A DNA stretch of 15,945 nucleotides. Origin: JAQYVZ01 sp035269105 (lineage in GTDB: Bacteria > Desulfobacterota > Desulfuromonadia > Desulfuromonadales > BM103). A model generated the notes under the pieces. The model worked only from the letters and a program-made list of their open reading frames with translations. It did no database searches and had not been told where the DNA came from. The position numbers were made by a program, and so were the translations under genes. Below, piece by piece: positions 1 through 5,728 of the stretch (position 1 is the first letter of the stretch; each line of letters begins with the position of its first letter). The stretch lies in assembly GCA_035269105.1 (NCBI GenBank), contig DATFJP010000253.1, forward strand, positions 1-15,945, in the 5' to 3' direction.

Positions 1-290
1 GTCCGCAGCCGCTTGATCTGTATGTTTTTGTCAGGCTTGGCGGCGCTGTTCTCCAGCGACAGCTGGATACCGAAGATGATATGCACCACGAAAACGAACA
101 GCATGACCAGTCGGAATATCCAGACCACCGGCCCCAGGCTGTGCAGTTTCTGTGCATAAGCGTTGAGTGCATCAGGTCCGATAAATATCGAACTGTTGCC
201 GAGCAGATGCACGCAGATGAAAGCGATCAACACGATGCCGGTCAAGGCCATGATGATCTTTCTGCCCACAGAACTCTGAATCACTGACAT
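1..290 (-). CDS. sdhC: Succinate dehydrogenase/fumarate reductase cytochrome b558 subunit, N-terminal part (runs off left edge)
   Basis: Only the first 96 codons are present; the gene continues past base 1. The protein begins MSVIQSSVGRKIIMALTGIV and shows two hydrophobic helices at about residues 12-30 and 56-76. Histidines H28 and H70 sit in these helices where b558-family subunits place haem ligands; H50 is a further candidate. In the family this subunit anchors the flavoprotein and iron-sulfur subunits to the membrane and passes electrons between succinate/fumarate and quinone. The sdhA and sdhB partners would be expected beyond the left edge but cannot be seen. The ATG at 288-290 is preceded by an AAGGG ribosome binding site about nine bases away. 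The family call is by sequence pattern; direction of catalysis (oxidation or fumarate reduction) cannot be told. Confidence 0.8.
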   Translation of the reverse strand, partial: MSVIQSSVGRKIIMALTGIVLIAFICVHLLGNSSIFIGPDALNAYAQKLHSLGPVVWIFRLVMLFVFVVHIIFGIQLSLENSAAKPDKNIQIKRLR

Positions 291-513
291 AGTTTCGATC
301 CCTTGCGATGAAATGTGATTAAATAACTGAAACCGGATTTTCACGACCGGCGAGGCAGCCGCGAAGGTGGCCGTTTCCGGCCTTGGATTCTCCCGCTTTC
401 AGATTGGCGGCCCTCTCCAACTGGTTGGAATGACATCCATAATTTGCCCCATTGCGGATCACATCGAATAGATTCCGGTCAAGCTCCTGTCAGGACGGAT
501 ATGGCATATTTTT

Positions 514-552
514 TTGCATACAGTATACAAAACATCCGTATACTAAACATCG
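514..552. promoter_or_regulatory. Candidate operator: palindrome plus 15-bp tandem repeat upstream of sdhC
   Basis: Bases 514-530 read TTGCATACAGTATACAA, an inverted repeat with seven of eight positions matching around one central base. Overlapping it, 523-537 and 538-552 are a tandem repeat (GTATACAAAACATCC and GTATACTAAACATCG, 13 of 15 identical). GTATAC-centred palindromes resemble operators of GntR-family (FadR/VanR-type) repressors, but this is similarity only. The site lies about 225-260 bases upstream of the sdhC start and just after the rdgB terminator, so sdhC is the only gene in the window it could plausibly control. Confidence 0.4.
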
Positions 553-570
553 TTATGAAAAAAATAAAGG

Positions 571-613
571 AAAATCTGAAAAAGAACCTGCCTGATCGTT
601 GTTTTCAGGCAGG
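571..613 (-). terminator. Intrinsic terminator of the rdgB operon
   Basis: A perfect nine-base-pair stem, CCTGCCTGA at 587-595 against TCAGGCAGG at 605-613, encloses a nine-base loop. Read on the minus strand it is followed by TTCTTTTTCAG, a U-rich run. It begins nine bases beyond the rdgB stop codon, the expected end of that operon. Confidence 0.85.
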
Positions 614-621
614 ACAGGCCA

Positions 622-1212
622 CTATTGCAACCCAAGATGAGAGAGAACCTTACGCAGCGCCTGCCCGCGATGGCTGATGCGGTTCTTGGTTTCGAGCGAT
701 AATTCGGCCATTGTCCGCTCCTGCCCTTCGACCAGGAACAGGGGGTCATAGCCGAAGCCGCCCTGCCCACGCGGACTGTGCAGAATGCTGCCGGCGACCC
801 GCCCTTCAAACAATCGAGTCGGCTCGCCGGGCCGGCACAGCGCCATGACGCAGATAAAGGCCGCCTGGCGTCCTTGTGCCGGGACCCCTGCCAACTCTGC
901 GAGCAGCTTGCGGTTGTTGTCCCGATCCTCGGCACCCGGGCCGGCAAACCGGGCCGAATGAACGCCCGGACGCCCGTTCAGGGCGTCGACGACCAGACCG
1001 GAGTCATCGGCGAGACAGGGCATTCCTGTCAGTTCAGCAATGGTTTCAGCTTTCTTGCGGGCATTTTCGGCAAAAGTCGCACCGTCTTCGACCACCTCGG
1101 GCAGCTCCGGCAGATCGCTCAGACCGCGCACCTTTATGCCTGCGTCCTCCAGCAATCGCTGCATTTCCGCGAGCTTGCCTGAATTGCGGGTGGCGAGGAC
1201 CAGCGCCTTCAT
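622..1212 (-). CDS. rdgB: RdgB/HAM1 family XTP/dITP pyrophosphatase
   Basis: A 196-residue protein, the normal length for the family, that hydrolyses non-canonical purine nucleoside triphosphates (dITP, ITP, XTP) to monophosphate and pyrophosphate, keeping them out of DNA and RNA. Family motifs are in order: TRNSGK at 8-13 (substrate loop), FAENARKKA at 47-55, LADDSGL at 67-73 with the catalytic aspartates, RPGVHSARFAG at 81-91, GFGYDP at 152-157, and K176 with SHR at 180-182. The ATG at 1212 is chosen because the family starts with M-x-x-LVLATRN; an in-frame extension upstream is not conserved. It overlaps the rph stop codon by four bases (ATGA), so the two are translationally coupled. It is the last gene of its operon, followed at once by the terminator. 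Confidence 0.95.
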   Translation of the reverse strand: MKALVLATRNSGKLAEMQRLLEDAGIKVRGLSDLPELPEVVEDGATFAENARKKAETIAELTGMPCLADDSGLVVDALNGRPGVHSARFAGPGAEDRDNNRKLLAELAGVPAQGRQAAFICVMALCRPGEPTRLFEGRVAGSILHSPRGQGGFGYDPLFLVEGQERTMAELSLETKNRISHRGQALRKVLSHLGLQ

Positions 1213-1946
1213 GGCTTCTCCAGAGCACTTTGCTGCAGATCCGTCAGGTGCCGGCACCCCCGCTGGGCCAGGCGCTGCATCGCTGCGAGGTCCTCGGCCT
1301 GGAAAGGTTCCTGCTCAGCGGTTCCCTGAACTTCGACAAACCGGCCATCGCCGGTCATCACGAAATTCATGTCGACCGCAGCCTGGGAATCTTCCTGGTA
1401 ATCGAGATCAAGGAGGGCATGTCCGGCAAGGATGCCGACACTGATGGCTGCCACACTGCCCTTGAGTGGAGAAGCAGTCAACTGACCTGTGTCCAGCAAA
1501 CCGGCCACCGCATCGGCAAGGGCGACCCAGCTGCCGGTAATGGCAGCCGTGCGGGTCCCGCCGTCGGCCTGCAGCACATCGCAGTCGACTTGCAGGGTTC
1601 TTTCTCCCAAAGCATGCAGATCGGTGACGGCCCGCAACGCCCGACCGATCAGTCGCTGGATTTCCTGGGTACGCCCCCCCTGCTTGCCGCGGACCGCTTC
1701 CCGCACGGACCGGGTTTGGGTGGCTCGCGGCAGCATGGCGTATTCTGCCGTCACCCACCCCTGGCCGGTCCCCCGCAGAAATGGCGGTACACCCTCCTCG
1801 ACCGAAACATTGCAGAGAACACGGGTGGCGCCGAAGCCAACCAGGACCGATCCCTCGGCATAGCGTGTGTAATGGCGTTCAAAGCGGATTTCCCGCAGCT
1901 GATCATGGGTGCGATCATCGCTGCGGATCGGGAGAGGCAAAGTCAT
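1209..1946 (-). CDS. rph: Ribonuclease PH
   Basis: A 245-residue phosphorolytic 3'-5' exoribonuclease that trims tRNA precursors and other RNA 3' ends using phosphate. Signature segments: RSDDRTHDQLR at 8-18, YAEGSVLVGFGATRVLC at 29-45, R86 in the phosphate-binding region, GGRTQEIQRLIGRALR at 90-105, and the metal/catalytic region VDCDVLQADGGTRTAA at 120-135 with DLDYQED at 180-186. The start at 1946 is set by an AAGGA ribosome binding site eight bases upstream; an ATG three codons earlier would sit on that site. Its first 32 bases overlap the 3' end of the amidase gene, and its stop overlaps rdgB. The rph-rdgB order is common in bacteria. Confidence 0.95.
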   Translation of the reverse strand: MTLPLPIRSDDRTHDQLREIRFERHYTRYAEGSVLVGFGATRVLCNVSVEEGVPPFLRGTGQGWVTAEYAMLPRATQTRSVREAVRGKQGGRTQEIQRLIGRALRAVTDLHALGERTLQVDCDVLQADGGTRTAAITGSWVALADAVAGLLDTGQLTASPLKGSVAAISVGILAGHALLDLDYQEDSQAAVDMNFVMTGDGRFVEVQGTAEQEPFQAEDLAAMQRLAQRGCRHLTDLQQSALEKP

Positions 1947-3021
1947 TGGCAGCATCCTTGCTATCCTGGTAATAGGCCTGCAGGCCATCAAAAAGGGCCC
2001 TGGCAAGATCCTGTTGACGGGTCGGATTTTTGAGCATGGCCAGCCCGTCCCGGTTGGACATGTATCCCATTTCCACCAGGACCCTGGGCAGATCGCCCCG
2101 TCCCAGTGGCAACAGGGGGCGTTCCGCAACCCCCATGACGGTGAAACCGCCTGCAGCAAGTGCTTCCTCGAGCCTTTCGGCAAGCATGCGGCTGGCACTG
2201 CCCCCGGCGGGAGTTTCCGGCAGGTCACGAACCGTCTCGGCCTGAACGAAGAGCATCACTCCGTGCGCCTCGGGGGAGAAAAAATTCTGGGCATGCAGGG
2301 ACAGCAGCACATCCGCCTCGGCAGCAGCCACCGCCTGCAGGCGCTGCCCGCCGTCGACAGCATAATCGCCGTCCCGCGTCATCAGTACGGGGGCTTCCTG
2401 GTTCATCTTCAACAGGCGTTCGATGCGTTCGGCGACAGCCAGGGTGATGGTCTTCTCTTTGCTGCCATCCGAAGCGATGACCCCGGTGTCGGTCCCGCCA
2501 TGGGCGGGATCGAGCGCCACGGTCCATTGACTTCGATCATCGGTTCGCGGCTGTTTCCGCAACAGGAAAGCAAACAGCCGGTCCAAAGGGTCTTCCGGTG
2601 CCTCCGGGGCGGTCGGATTGTGGTTTCGGTACTGAAGCGGCTGGTCCAGCAGGGGAGCGAGTTGCCCCAGGATAAATTCCTCGGAGACACGCAATTTGCT
2701 GTCGATAAAGCGGGGGCGGTGAGCAATGGGTACGAAATTTTCACCGAGCTTGAGAAACTGGCTGCCCGGAGAAATCACCGCCAGGCCATGAGCGGTCCTG
2801 ATCCGGAAAACATGCGCGACCGAATCCCAGTCTCCCCGCATTTGCAGTGCTTTGAGAACATCCTCGATGGCGACGAAAGAGGTTCCTTCGCGCTGATATA
2901 CGTCCTCGATGACCAGCAGCTCGTCGCCTACCCGGCCGATTTCAACGATCGCCTCAGCCGGGCCGGGGGCCCCCATCAGGCAGGCAAGCAAGAGTAAAAT
3001 CAAAGATTTCCGGAATTGCAT
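1915..3021 (-). CDS. Secreted N-acetylmuramoyl-L-alanine amidase (Amidase_3, AmiC-like)
   Basis: A 368-residue protein with an N-terminal signal peptide (residues 1 to about 24, a leucine-rich core ending AEA), so it acts in the periplasm on peptidoglycan, cutting the bond between N-acetylmuramic acid and L-alanine. Residues 45-130 resemble a small beta-rich copper-amine-oxidase-N-like or AMIN-like domain; 165-350 is the zinc amidase. Zinc and catalytic residues are all visible: H174 in DPAHGG, E189 in SKEKT, H243 in SLHAQ, and E317 in VEMGYMSN. The usual HAN after the third ligand is HAQ here. The ATG at 3021 fits the signal peptide; the reading frame opens farther upstream without a plausible start. 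No Shine-Dalgarno site lies at a working distance. Its 3' end overlaps rph. It is the only envelope gene in an otherwise nucleic-acid operon. Confidence 0.9.
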   Translation of the reverse strand: MQFRKSLILLLLACLMGAPGPAEAIVEIGRVGDELLVIEDVYQREGTSFVAIEDVLKALQMRGDWDSVAHVFRIRTAHGLAVISPGSQFLKLGENFVPIAHRPRFIDSKLRVSEEFILGQLAPLLDQPLQYRNHNPTAPEAPEDPLDRLFAFLLRKQPRTDDRSQWTVALDPAHGGTDTGVIASDGSKEKTITLAVAERIERLLKMNQEAPVLMTRDGDYAVDGGQRLQAVAAAEADVLLSLHAQNFFSPEAHGVMLFVQAETVRDLPETPAGGSASRMLAERLEEALAAGGFTVMGVAERPLLPLGRGDLPRVLVEMGYMSNRDGLAMLKNPTRQQDLARALFDGLQAYYQDSKDAANDFASPDPQR

Positions 3022-3030
3022 GGCGACCGA

Positions 3031-3059
3031 TTTATACTCCAGTTCCGGTGACCTGTCAA
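3031..3059 (-). promoter_or_regulatory. Near-consensus sigma-70 promoter immediately upstream of the amidase gene
   Basis: On the minus strand TTGACA (3054-3059) and TATAAA (3031-3036) are separated by 17 bases. Only nine bases lie between the -10 box and the ATG at 3021, so the predicted transcript start is zero to about three bases before the start codon. It would drive amidase-rph-rdgB independently of the main operon promoter at 4673-4701. Confidence 0.6.
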
Positions 3060-3084
3060 CGCCAGGGAACAAGGTGCAATGCCC

Positions 3085-4122
3085 TTATTCATCAATCAGC
3101 GGCTGCGGACTAGGCACACTGCGTTCCAGGGCATCGAAAAGCCTCTCGACCAGATGGTTTTCCATATCCGTCTGTCCGGCTTTATCTGCTGGCATCGGTC
3201 GTATCTGCCCCCCGGCCGTCATGCCGTGACCGCCGGCTGTGCCGAGCCCTTCGGTCATGGTCCGGATCAGAACGCCGGCCCTGAGTTCCGGCGAACTGGT
3301 CCTTAGCGAAAGCACACCCTCCTCGCGGTAACGGCCGATGCCGAGGACCAGGTTCACGCCTTCGGCCCGCATCAGGAAATCGGCAATTTCAGCAACAATC
3401 TCCGGATGATCGACCTCATAAAGGTTGAACACCAGCAGGTCATCATAGATCCGCGCATTTTTAAGACCGCTGTCGAAGTAGCTGAAATAGGCCCGCGGCG
3501 ATTTGGGGTGGGTGATCTCGTAAAGTATCCGGTTGTTGCTCAACGGCAACAGCTGCAGGTAGGCCTCGCGGTCGGCCCGTGTCCAGTCCCGCCCGAGGCT
3601 CTGGGTTTCCGACTTGATGGCATAGAACAGGAGTGTGGCCAGTTTGGTCGCGATTTTCACTTGCTGGGCAACCAGGTATTCGAACATGATGCTGGCCGCT
3701 GCACCGTAATCCGGCCTGACATCCACCCAGCGACAGGCTTCGGTTTCACCGCGCAAGCCGTGATGGTCAATAACCAGATCGACCCTGCCTCCGGATGGAA
3801 TGGCATTGTTGCCGGTCCCCGGCTGGCAATCCACCAGACAGATGGACTTGTAATCCTCCAGACGGACTTCCCGGATCGGTACCGTCGGAATTTCCAGACG
3901 CTTGACCATTTCCTTGTTTTCCCCGCGACCGACTCCGCCGCCAAAAGCAATGGTTGCCTCCTGGCCGGTCTTGATCAGAAACAGGTGCCGCAAGGCGTAG
4001 GAGGATGCCAGGGCATCCGGGTCCGGATGATCGTGGGTCACGATCAGGATGGGACCTTTGCCGCGGATCCATTCAATCAATTCCGAAGAAAAGGTCTCCG
4101 AGTGGCTCAAATGAGGTTTCAT
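3085..4122 (-). CDS. DHH/DHHA1 family phosphoesterase (NrnA-like)
   Basis: A 345-residue cytoplasmic protein of the DHH superfamily. Motifs: H30, D34 and D36 in THDHPDPDA, D98 in LVDCQPG, the DHH triad at 119-121, and the DHHA1 substrate-binding GGH near 297-299 (GTAGGHGMTAGG). Relatives such as Bacillus NrnA degrade 2-5 nt nano-RNAs and can dephosphorylate 3'-phosphoadenosine-5'-phosphate; others cleave cyclic di-AMP or pApA. Which of these this protein does cannot be read from sequence. It overlaps the upstream SLOG gene by four bases (ATGA) and has GGAG six bases before its ATG. Co-transcription with rph fits an RNA-turnover role. A 63-base gap containing a promoter separates it from the amidase gene. 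Confidence 0.88.
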   Translation of the reverse strand: MKPHLSHSETFSSELIEWIRGKGPILIVTHDHPDPDALASSYALRHLFLIKTGQEATIAFGGGVGRGENKEMVKRLEIPTVPIREVRLEDYKSICLVDCQPGTGNNAIPSGGRVDLVIDHHGLRGETEACRWVDVRPDYGAAASIMFEYLVAQQVKIATKLATLLFYAIKSETQSLGRDWTRADREAYLQLLPLSNNRILYEITHPKSPRAYFSYFDSGLKNARIYDDLLVFNLYEVDHPEIVAEIADFLMRAEGVNLVLGIGRYREEGVLSLRTSSPELRAGVLIRTMTEGLGTAGGHGMTAGGQIRPMPADKAGQTDMENHLVERLFDALERSVPSPQPLIDE

Positions 4123-4589
4123 GGCCTCTCCAGTTTCTCAAGCGCCAGCTCGAGGGCAGCGCGGGGCGTTTCTGCCGACAGAGTGCCGATGACATCCGGC
4201 CCCCCGGGGAGGACCACCACCGGTTTTCCCAGCTTGAGGCTAATGGCAATTTCCGAAAGGGTCCCGTACTCACCCTCGATGGCGATCAGGGCATCGGCGG
4301 TATGGGCGAGGATGACGTTGCGTGCATGCCCCATATTGGTCGGTACGCTGATGGTGACATAGGGATTGGCCCGGCTCCGGTCCGGGCCGGGCAGCAGGCC
4401 GAGGACCTCCCCGCCTCTTTCTGCGCAGCCCCGGCTGGCAGCCTCCATGACGCCGCCCAGCCCGCCGCAGACCAGTACGGCTCCGCAGCCGGCAATCTCC
4501 GCACCCACCTCACGCGCCAGCGCCAAAGCCTGCTCACTTGCCCGGGAAGCGCCGATAACGCCGAGTATGATTCTCCGTGATTGCACCAT
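4119..4589 (-). CDS. TIGR00725-type SLOG/LOG-like Rossmann-fold protein
   Basis: A 156-residue single-domain protein of the family once labelled 'putative lysine decarboxylase'. Visible features are a first strand IILGVIGAS (7-15), a glycine-rich nucleotide/phosphate loop CGGLGGVMEAA (41-51), GHARNVIL (87-94), and EGEYGTLSEIA (105-115), the counterpart of the PGGxGTxxE motif of cytokinin-activating LOG enzymes. The replacement of PGG by EGE and the lack of a longer second domain set it apart from true LOG phosphoribohydrolases, so the substrate (presumably a nucleotide derivative) is unknown. It is the first gene of the operon, about 80 bases after the promoter. The ATG at 4589 has GAGG only three bases away; the GTG codon immediately after it would be better spaced and may be the true start. 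Confidence 0.8.
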   Translation of the reverse strand: MVQSRRIILGVIGASRASEQALALAREVGAEIAGCGAVLVCGGLGGVMEAASRGCAERGGEVLGLLPGPDRSRANPYVTISVPTNMGHARNVILAHTADALIAIEGEYGTLSEIAISLKLGKPVVVLPGGPDVIGTLSAETPRAALELALEKLERP

Positions 4590-4927
4590 GTGCCTCGACC
4601 CAGGGGTGTTCGGAAGGCGCCCCCTTCAAACCGAAGTGCCGTCCCAAAGTCCCGGCATCAGCAACGCGCCTCATCATAGCTGAATCAGTACCCGACTTCA
4701 AATATTGCCTGCGAAGCAGATGTCATTTGTATTTCCCGCCGGGCATAAGCGCATCGGTGCGGAAAAATGGCGGTCAGCCGGCAGCCGTGAGTTTTGGCGG
4801 CATGCCGTTTTCAGAAGTTGCCTCTTGTGGAAGCTCTGCCGATCATTTCAGCGGTGAGCCGGAAATTTTTTCGATATACGTTAGAATAGAGACTGAAACG
4901 TTTATTTCAACATCAGGGAGGCCAAAG
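4590..4927. other. Divergent intergenic region between the RNA-turnover operon and the small plus-strand gene
   Basis: No gene is seen. It holds the minus-strand promoter at 4673-4701. On the plus strand a TAGAAT box at 4882-4887 lies about 40 bases before the start at 4928, but its -35 region (CCGGAA at 4859-4864) is poor. A short inverted repeat TGAAA/TTTCA at 4894-4909 lies in the presumed leader of that gene. Confidence 0.5.
4673..4701 (-). promoter_or_regulatory. Sigma-70 promoter of the SLOG-DHH-amidase-rph-rdgB operon
   Basis: Minus-strand TTGAAG (4696-4701) and TATGAT (4673-4678) with a 17-base spacer, about 84 bases upstream of the first start codon. The transcript would run to the terminator at 571-613, about 4.1 kb with five genes. 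Confidence 0.6.
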
Positions 4928-5170
4928 ATGACCCCAGCAGCACCTGGTACCGACACCGTCAGCCACATTCTCAAATACTGCATCGCCGACGAGGACTTTG
5001 CCAAAAAGGTTTACCAGCAGGTTATTGCCGAAGGCGGGCGTACTGTTGCCCTGCCTGACGGGGAAGTTCAACTCTCCGAGGCCGAACATCGTGCATTTGC
5101 CGAACGGTTCAGTACCGAAGTTGAGCCGACAGTCTGGACATCCAAACGCGCCAAGGACTGGAAAGATTGA
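4928..5170 (+). CDS. Small hypothetical protein, 80 residues
   Basis: I do not recognise a named family. The start is well supported: AGGGAGG lies six bases before the ATG, one of the best ribosome binding sites in the window. The protein begins MTPAAPGTDTVSHILKYCIA, then has a charged helical stretch DEDFAKKVYQQVI, a short linker with ALPDGEVQ, a second helix LSEAEHRAFAERF (about 49-61), and a Trp/Lys-rich tail ending KDWKD. It has one cysteine, no signal peptide and no membrane segment, so it is probably cytosolic. The two-helix layout (acidic 'D-x-D/E-F' then 'L-S-E-x-E') loosely recalls Nif11/NHLP-type RiPP leader regions, but no modifying enzyme is nearby. It stands alone on the plus strand between two minus-strand units. 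Confidence 0.65.
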   Translation: MTPAAPGTDTVSHILKYCIADEDFAKKVYQQVIAEGGRTVALPDGEVQLSEAEHRAFAERFSTEVEPTVWTSKRAKDWKD

Positions 5171-5259
5171 AGCACCGGTGCCACGGGGTTGGCCGATGAG
5201 GGCACCCCAAGCACCGCCTCCCCTCACCGGCGAGGTTTTGCAAGGGCCCTTTCTCAGAC

Positions 5260-5279
5260 ACCCTGCAAGGCGGCAGGGT
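5260..5279. repeat. Seven-base-pair inverted repeat between the small gene and the lipoprotein gene
   Basis: ACCCTGC (5260-5266) and GCAGGGT (5273-5279) pair perfectly around a six-base loop. It lies between the convergent 3' ends of the small plus-strand gene and the lipoprotein gene, where a shared terminator would be expected. Neither side has a T-run, so it is not a classical intrinsic terminator. The rest of 5171-5338 shows nothing else I can call. Confidence 0.4.
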
Positions 5280-5338
5280 CCGATGCTGAGTCCGGTTTGG
5301 ACCGAATCTGCAAGCAGGTCCTGTCCGGGTGAAGTCGT

Positions 5339-5728
5339 TTATTCGGCGCGCATTTCCATATCAATCAGCAGCTGTTTGAGCTGTTCCAGAGTGGATTCGA
5401 GCATCTGGTTGTCGCTGGCCAGGTAAGCGTTTTCCTTTTGGCAGTCGGCCAGGCTTTTTTGCTCCCGGGCAAGGGCCGCCTTCTGCCGGCGCTGCTCGTC
5501 GATCAGCTGCATTACGATTTCCGCCCGGCGGCTCCATTCACCTCCGGGATACTCCTGCGGAAGATTTTCCAGAATCCTGGTATCACCGGTCTGTCCATAC
5601 TGGTCCAGCCCCTGGGCAAACAGTTGCTTTTCAGCCGGAATCGGCAGATTGAATATCGGCGCACCGCAGCCTGCCAACACAAAAAGCAGGAAGACAATGG
5701 ATCCGGTACGGATTGCTGCGGTCATCAT
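5339..5728 (-). CDS. Small lipoprotein with C-terminal coiled coil
   Basis: A 129-residue protein of no recognised family. The N-terminus is a lipoprotein signal: hydrophobic core IVFLLFVLAGC with the lipobox LAGC, C21 being the expected lipidated residue. The +2 residue is glycine, which does not by itself retain it in the inner membrane. Residues about 30-75 are globular, with a GLDQYGQTGDTRIL segment resembling tetratricopeptide-like helices; residues 78-127 are heptad-rich (LAREQKSLADCQKENAYLAS) and should form a coiled coil. The start overlaps the stop of the GGDEF gene by four bases (ATGATG; a second ATG one codon later is equally possible), so its translation depends on that gene. This tight coupling suggests the lipoprotein works with the membrane GGDEF protein, perhaps as its envelope partner; that is inference. 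Confidence 0.75.
   Translation of the reverse strand: MMTAAIRTGSIVFLLFVLAGCGAPIFNLPIPAEKQLFAQGLDQYGQTGDTRILENLPQEYPGGEWSRRAEIVMQLIDEQRRQKAALAREQKSLADCQKENAYLASDNQMLESTLEQLKQLLIDMEMRAE

Larger units (their letters stand above)
291..621. other. Intergenic region: sdhC upstream region plus terminator of the rdgB operon
   Basis: There is no convincing gene here. Bases 571-613 hold the terminator of the minus-strand operon ending in rdgB. Bases 514-552 hold a palindrome and a tandem repeat that look regulatory. About 300-470 is GC-rich with several short hairpins and may be the sdhC 5' leader. Read on the minus strand these include a GNRA-capped stem at 369-382 (GGCCG-GAAA-CGGCC) and a five-pair stem at 416-429 (TCCAA-CCAG-TTGGA). 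No good sigma-70 promoter for sdhC is visible; the TATACT (522-527) and TATACG (537-542) boxes lack a matching -35. Confidence 0.6.

Noticed and set aside
300..470. A GEMM-I (c-di-GMP or cGAMP) riboswitch before sdhC, tempting because of the Hypr-like GGDEF gene nearby.
   Set aside because: The conserved GACGCAAAGCC segment is missing and the GNRA hairpin is in the wrong place relative to the other blocks. An Infernal search with RF01051 would decide.
876..2997. Two long plus-strand open frames (876-2033 and 1909-2997).
   Set aside because: They run antisense to rdgB, rph and the amidase, whose identity is certain. The translations are rich in Arg, Gly, Pro and His with no domain pattern.
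4820..4900. Sigma-54 or sigma-28 promoter before the small gene at 4928.
   Set aside because: TGG...TGC near 4828 has the wrong spacing for sigma-54, and a GCCGATCA box lacks a TAAA element at the proper distance for sigma-28.
5172..5206. Short palindrome GCACCGGTGC and GGTGCC/GGCACC stem after the small gene as a terminator.
   Set aside because: There is no T-run on either strand and the stem has a long unpaired loop.
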